Below, one piece after another: positions 6,348-9,166 of a stretch of 9,166 nucleotides of DNA; position 1 is the first letter of the stretch, and every line of letters starts with the position of its first letter. The position numbers and the translations under genes are program-made. A model generated the notes under the pieces. It made no database searches. It was not told the origin of the DNA and saw only the letters and a list, made by a program, of their open reading frames with translations. This DNA is from an uncultured Oscillospiraceae bacterium (lineage in GTDB: Bacteria > Bacillota > Clostridia > Oscillospirales > Oscillospiraceae): the NCBI GenBank assembly GCA_910587505.1, contig CAJULD010000076.1:1-9166 (forward strand), in the 5' to 3' direction.

Positions 6348-7211
6348 CTAAGACGGGCTCCGCTCCAGCGTCAGCACCACGATCTCCGGCCGGTTGAACA
6401 GCCGGAAGGTCCGCCCGGAGTTCCCCAGTCCCCGGGAAACAAACAGGTCTGAACCGTTCACCTGGTAAAAGCCCGCCGTATAGGAGGGAAACAGGCTCCG
6501 CTCTACGCTGATGAGTCCGTCAGTGAAGGGCAGCCGAATCAGGCCGCCGTGGCCGTGACCGGAGATTACCAGATCGGCCCCCAGAAGGCTGTACTCCCGC
6601 TGAAAGCAGTTGTTCCGGTGGGCCAGCAGGAGCCAGAAGGCGTCCGGCTCCGCTCCGCGGAGCTCCTCCGCCAGCTCCTCCGGCGGTTTCTGGTCCGCAA
6701 ATCCGTTGGGGTCGTCGATACCCGCCAGCAGGATGACGCTCCCCTTCCGGGACAGCGTCGTGTATTCGTTGGACAGCACCGTAACGCCGGCCTCCTCCAA
6801 CTCCCGCTTCAGGGCCTTCACGTCCCGGAGGGCCCACTCATGGTTGCCGGTGACAAAATAGCACGGGGCAATCTCCGCCATGGCCCGGCCCAGGGACACC
6901 GCGTAGCTCCGGGGCGTCTGACGGTACTGGTCCTGCAGGTCTCCCGTCAGGAAAATATAGTCCGGACGGATCTCCCGCACCCGCCGGATCAAGTCTTCGT
7001 TCCCCTCTCCAAACTCCGCTCCGTGGAGGTCCGACAGCTGCACGATCACGCAGCCGTCGAAGCCTGCCGGAAGCCGGGGGGAGGAGAAGGTGAACCGTTC
7101 CGTCTGGAGGCTGCGGTTGCTCCAGTGGAAAAAAGCGGCGCAAAGGATGCAAAACAGAAATATTTTCAGCAGCCGGCGGGACCGGCGGCGAGGGCGGCGT
7201 GGTCTGGGCAT
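6348..7211 (-). CDS. Membrane-anchored metallophosphoesterase (YkuE/YaeI-like)
   Basis: This 287-residue calcineurin-like phosphoesterase starts with an arginine-rich stretch (residues 3-13) followed by a hydrophobic segment (14-30), so it is likely a signal-anchor protein with its catalytic domain outside. Metal-binding motifs run in order: DLH (Asp61, His63), GDLQD (Asp91), GNHE (Asn123, His124), LLAHR (His198) and GHGHGG (His219, His221). The GHGHGG form and the late HGGLIRLP/SRGLGNSG segments fit the YkuE/YaeI group, some of which cleave UDP-diacylglucosamine-type or other phospholipid-linked substrates. The true substrate here is unknown. I chose the ATG at 7211 because AAAGGAAG at 7217-7224 precedes it. 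The frame is open far upstream, but those residues fall across the promoter region and do not look like a protein. It is the first gene of the minus-strand operon. Confidence 0.88.
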   Translation of the reverse strand: MPRPRRPRRRSRRLLKIFLFCILCAAFFHWSNRSLQTERFTFSSPRLPAGFDGCVIVQLSDLHGAEFGEGNEDLIRRVREIRPDYIFLTGDLQDQYRQTPRSYAVSLGRAMAEIAPCYFVTGNHEWALRDVKALKRELEEAGVTVLSNEYTTLSRKGSVILLAGIDDPNGFADQKPPEELAEELRGAEPDAFWLLLAHRNNCFQREYSLLGADLVISGHGHGGLIRLPFTDGLISVERSLFPSYTAGFYQVNGSDLFVSRGLGNSGRTFRLFNRPEIVVLTLERSPS

Positions 7212-7271
7212 GACATTCTTCCTTTGTTTAGAAGCATGGCCCGCAGCGGCGGGACGTATCGGCTCCATGAG

Positions 7272-7327
7272 TAAGAACCTGTATGGATGACCGGGCAATC
7301 CGCTCCGGTTATAAATACAGGTTCTTA
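7272..7327. repeat. 13-bp perfect inverted repeat over the operon promoter
   Basis: TAAGAACCTGTAT at 7272-7284 is exactly mirrored by ATACAGGTTCTTA at 7315-7327. Arm centres are 43 bases apart, close to four turns of the helix. A smaller inner pair (ACCGG at 7290-7294 with CCGGT at 7305-7309) is nested inside. The right arm touches the -10 box and covers the expected start of minus-strand transcription; the left arm falls within the leader. This is the placement of a two-site operator. An RNA hairpin is less likely, since most of the right arm would not be transcribed. Confidence 0.6.
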
Positions 7328-7355
7328 GTATAGCACATTTTTCCGGTAAAACCAA
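7327..7355 (-). promoter_or_regulatory. Extended -10 promoter for the metallophosphoesterase-mnmG operon
   Basis: Read on the minus strand: TTGGTT at 7350-7355 (a modest -35), a 17-base spacer, then TATACT at 7327-7332 preceded by TGC, which makes an extended -10. Transcription should start near 7320, giving a leader of roughly 110 bases before the phosphoesterase ATG. It lies just past the stop of the 178-residue gene, so the downstream genes need not depend on that gene's transcription. Confidence 0.65.
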
Positions 7356-7380
7356 GAGGGCGTGAAAAATTTGTTTCCTT

Positions 7381-7917
7381 TTACGGAAATACGGGTTCCT
7401 CCTCCCGGAAGGCGTACACCACGCACCGCCGCCCATCCACGCGCTCGATCCGCCCCAGGCAGAACAGCGCCTCCAGAGGGAAGGGCTTCCCCTGCTCCAG
7501 CGGCAGGGCCAGCAGCAGGAGCGTTCCCTCCCGCCGCCACCATCCCCGGCTCTGACTGTGCAGCCGCTCCCGGAGGAACCGGTCCTGAAACAGCTGGGCG
7601 GGGCAGCGGGTTTCCCGCCAGCAGGGGGCGTCCTCCTCAAACCGGAAGGACCGCCGGGCCTCGCCCCGGCGGAGCTGCCCCAGAGCGGACACGTCCCGGT
7701 GATAGAGCCTCCGGCACACCGCCAGCCGGCCCTTCTCCGGGGCCAGCACTCCCAGAGGCAGCTCTCCCCGCTCCCCCAGCAGAAAGGCGCGGTAGAGCCC
7801 GTCACCCGGATCGTCCATGGACGCGATGATCTCCGTTCTGGCCCCGTTGGGGCCCCAGAGGGACAGCGTCAGATCCCCCCGGCGCTCCCCCTGACAGTAT
7901 AGCGGCAGACGCTCCAC
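7381..7917 (-). CDS. Hypothetical protein, 178 residues
   Basis: I do not recognise this family. The protein starts at a GTG (7917) with GAGAGGGGGT about 6 bases upstream, which supports that start; the first in-frame ATG is at residue 34. It begins MERLPLYCQGERRGDLTLSLWG and reads as mainly beta-strand in the first half (short strands such as LTLSLWG, ARTEIIAS, YRAFLLG, GRLAVCRR). A charged middle follows with FRFEEDAPCWRE and two tryptophans in RGWWRREG, then a hydrophobic strand TLLLLALPLEQG and a final RRCVVYAFREEEPVFP. There is no signal peptide or membrane segment. It stands between the metG region and the mnmG operon on the same strand as the latter, and could be read into it, though that operon has its own promoter. 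Codon use matches its neighbours and no frame on the other strand is better. Confidence 0.65.
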   Translation of the reverse strand: MERLPLYCQGERRGDLTLSLWGPNGARTEIIASMDDPGDGLYRAFLLGERGELPLGVLAPEKGRLAVCRRLYHRDVSALGQLRRGEARRSFRFEEDAPCWRETRCPAQLFQDRFLRERLHSQSRGWWRREGTLLLLALPLEQGKPFPLEALFCLGRIERVDGRRCVVYAFREEEPVFP

Positions 7918-7988
7918 GGGCGCACCCCCTCTCAGGCAAGCCTATGCGGAAGCGGGCGGGATATGCGGATTTTTCCATTTCTGCCGCA

Positions 7989-8018
7989 AAACGGCGGCCG
8001 CCCCCTTGTAAACGGCGG
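7989..8018 (+). repeat. Two AAACGGCGG direct repeats, two helical turns apart
   Basis: AAACGGCGG occurs at 7989-7997 and again at 8010-8018, with starts exactly 21 bases apart. The second copy overlaps the end of the -35 box and the spacer of the metG-side promoter. The spacing and position resemble tandem sites for one DNA-binding protein, but the sites are short and the DNA is GC-rich, so chance is possible. Confidence 0.35.
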
Positions 8019-8034
8019 AAAAATGTGGTACATT
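8006..8034 (+). promoter_or_regulatory. metG: Promoter upstream of metG
   Basis: TTGTAA at 8006-8011 is followed by a 17-base spacer and TACATT at 8029-8034, which is preceded by TGG and so forms an extended -10. Transcription should start near 8041, leaving a leader of about 155 bases before metG. I see no T-box signature (no AGGGTGGNACCGCG-like antiterminator) and no SAM riboswitch core in this leader. Confidence 0.6.
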
Positions 8035-8064
8035 GGGCATACTACGAAAAAAGGGGGCGATGCA

Positions 8065-8157
8065 ATGGGAACATCTGACGGACGGCGCGCGCGGCCGGTC
8101 ACGTTCCTGCTGATGGTCCTCCGGAGCCGTCCGGCTGGACCGGGCGGACGAATGTAA
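8065..8157 (+). CDS. Possible leader peptide (30 residues) upstream of metG
   Basis: A short ORF begins at an ATG at 8065 with AAGGGGG at 8051-8057, 7 bases upstream, and ends at a TAA at 8155-8157, 38 bases before the metG ATG. It starts MGTSDGRRARPVTFLL and is rich in arginine (6 of 30) with three Met codons, one of them the last codon before the stop. The ORF covers several competing GC-rich stems. Nothing like it is known to me as a family. The start signal is reasonable but the peptide composition is poor evidence of selection, so it may not be translated. Confidence 0.3.
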   Translation: MGTSDGRRARPVTFLLMVLRSRPAGPGGRM

Positions 8158-8195
8158 GTGAATAATAAAACAGAAATTCTGGAGGATTCAGTCCC

Positions 8196-9166
8196 ATGGA
8201 CAACAAACATTTTTATATCACCACCCCGATCTACTACCCCTCCAGCCGCTTCCACATCGGCCAGGCCTACTGCACCGTGGCCACCGACGCCATGGCCCGC
8301 TACAAGCGTCTGACCGGCTGCGAGGTCATGTTCCTCACCGGCACTGACGAGCACGGTCAGAAGATTGAGGACAAGGCCCGGGAGGCCGGGGTTACGCCCC
8401 AGCAGTTCGTGGATAACATCGTCACCGCCCCTGGCGGCGTGCTGGACCTGTGGAAGCTGATGAACATCAGCTACGACCGATTTATCCGTACCACCGACGG
8501 CTACCACGTCTCCGCCATCCAGAAGATCTTCCGGAAGATGTACGAAAACGGCGACATCTACAAGGGGGCCTATAAGGGCAAGTACTGCAAGCCCTGCGAG
8601 TCCTTCTGGACCGAGAGTCAGCTCAAGGACGGCAAGTGCCCCGACTGCGGCCGGGAGGTGGTGGACGCGGAGGAGGAGGCGTATTTCTTCCGGGCCTCTA
8701 GGTACGCGGACCGGGTGCGGGACCTGCTCCTGAATACGGATTTCCTGGAGCCGAAGAGCCGGGTCAACGAGATGGTCAACAACTTCATTGACTGCGAGGG
8801 CGGCTTGCAGGATCTGTGCGTGTCCCGCACCAGCTTCACCTGGGGCGTACCCGTGGACTTCGACCCGGGCCACGTGGTCTACGTGTGGCTGGACGCGCTG
8901 TTCAACTACATGACCGCCCTGGGCTACGAGAACGATCAGTACGACGATCTGGAGAAGTTCTGGCCCGCGGACGTCCACTTCCTGGGCAAGGAGATCGTCC
9001 GGTTCCACGCCATCTACTGGCCGGCGTTCCTCATGAGCCTGGATCTGCCCCTGCCCAAGAAGGTCTACGGACACGGCTGGCTCAACTTCAACGGCGACAA
9101 AATGAGCAAATCCAAGGGCAACGTGGTGGACCCCTACCTGCTCTCGGAGCGGTACGGCGTGGACGC
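8196..9166 (+). CDS. metG: Methionyl-tRNA synthetase, 5' part (runs off the window)
   Basis: This is class I MetRS, which charges tRNA-Met in the cytoplasm. The first 323 codons are inside the window. Visible are TTPIYYPSSRFHIGQAY (residues 9-25), in which the HIGH signature reads HIGQ, then LTGTDEHGQK (47-56), the knuckle with Cys131, Cys134, Cys148 and Cys151 (a Cys4 zinc site), FFRASRYADRV, EPKSRVNEMVNNF, SRTSFTWGVPVDFDPGHVVYVWLDALFNY and KMSKS at 302-306. The anticodon-binding domain and C-terminus lie beyond 9166. The ATG at 8196 has GGAGG at 8181-8185, 10 bases upstream. Compared with the clostridial sequences I remember, two short stretches carry extra residues: TAPGGV at 77-82 and DCEGG at 199-203, both in frame. 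Confidence 0.96.
   Translation, partial: MDNKHFYITTPIYYPSSRFHIGQAYCTVATDAMARYKRLTGCEVMFLTGTDEHGQKIEDKAREAGVTPQQFVDNIVTAPGGVLDLWKLMNISYDRFIRTTDGYHVSAIQKIFRKMYENGDIYKGAYKGKYCKPCESFWTESQLKDGKCPDCGREVVDAEEEAYFFRASRYADRVRDLLLNTDFLEPKSRVNEMVNNFIDCEGGLQDLCVSRTSFTWGVPVDFDPGHVVYVWLDALFNYMTALGYENDQYDDLEKFWPADVHFLGKEIVRFHAIYWPAFLMSLDLPLPKKVYGHGWLNFNGDKMSKSKGNVVDPYLLSERYGVD

Noticed and set aside
7212..7805. N-terminal extension of the metallophosphoesterase frame up to 7805.
   Set aside because: It would run through the promoter, the inverted repeat and the hypothetical gene in another frame, and the added residues look like shadow sequence. The ATG at 7211 has a good ribosome binding site.
8041..8195. 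T-box or SAM riboswitch in the metG leader.
   Set aside because: The T-box consensus and the SAM-I core sequences are absent, and the leader is too short for a full T-box.
7932..9074. A 380-residue minus-strand ORF opposite metG.
   Set aside because: The plus strand is unmistakable MetRS over the same stretch; the long antisense frame is typical of GC-rich codon use. Its product shows no recognisable motif.

Overview
The window looks like chromosomal core DNA from a GC-rich member of the Firmicutes, most likely an Oscillospiraceae-type gut Clostridia. This is inferred from strong Shine-Dalgarno sequences, the rpsF-ssb-rpsR gene order, a zinc-type S18, a MurT-like/GatD-like gene pair (a Gram-positive trait) and a clostridial style of MetRS. 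No IS element, phage gene, tRNA, rRNA or CRISPR array is visible.

Layout. (1) Positions 60-1216, plus strand: rpsF, ssb and rpsR form an operon that closes with a strong intrinsic terminator. Its promoter lies upstream of the window. (2) Positions about 1245-7355, minus strand: an apparent operon read right to left. From an extended -10 promoter near 7327-7355 it carries a membrane-anchored metallophosphoesterase, mnmG (tRNA modification), a 334-base gap, an alpha/beta hydrolase, a MurT-like Mur ligase and a GatD-like amidotransferase. The last three are tightly coupled (4-base overlap, then a 1-base gap). Beyond the GatD-like gene lies a short AT-richer coding remnant. (3) Positions 7381-7917, minus strand: an unrecognised 178-residue protein with a GTG start. 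(4) Positions 7918-8195: a divergent regulatory region with a good plus-strand promoter, spaced direct repeats and a small upstream ORF. (5) From 8196 to the window end: metG, methionyl-tRNA synthetase, cut off by the window edge after the KMSKS motif.

How they fit together. Regions 1, 2 and 5 are mostly translation functions (ribosomal proteins, tRNA wobble modification, tRNA charging) plus a cell-wall-like module. The most interesting point is the MurT/GatD-like pair. The ligase keeps its ATP-binding loop and Cys4 zinc ribbon, but the amidotransferase partner lacks both the nucleophilic Cys and the catalytic His of GatD, and the ligase C-terminal domain also departs from the MurT pattern at the matching region. 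This suggests a divergent module that may not do classical glutamine-dependent lipid II amidation. Secondary points are a 13-bp perfect inverted repeat placed over the operon promoter, a possible leader peptide before metG, and two small in-frame insertions in MetRS.
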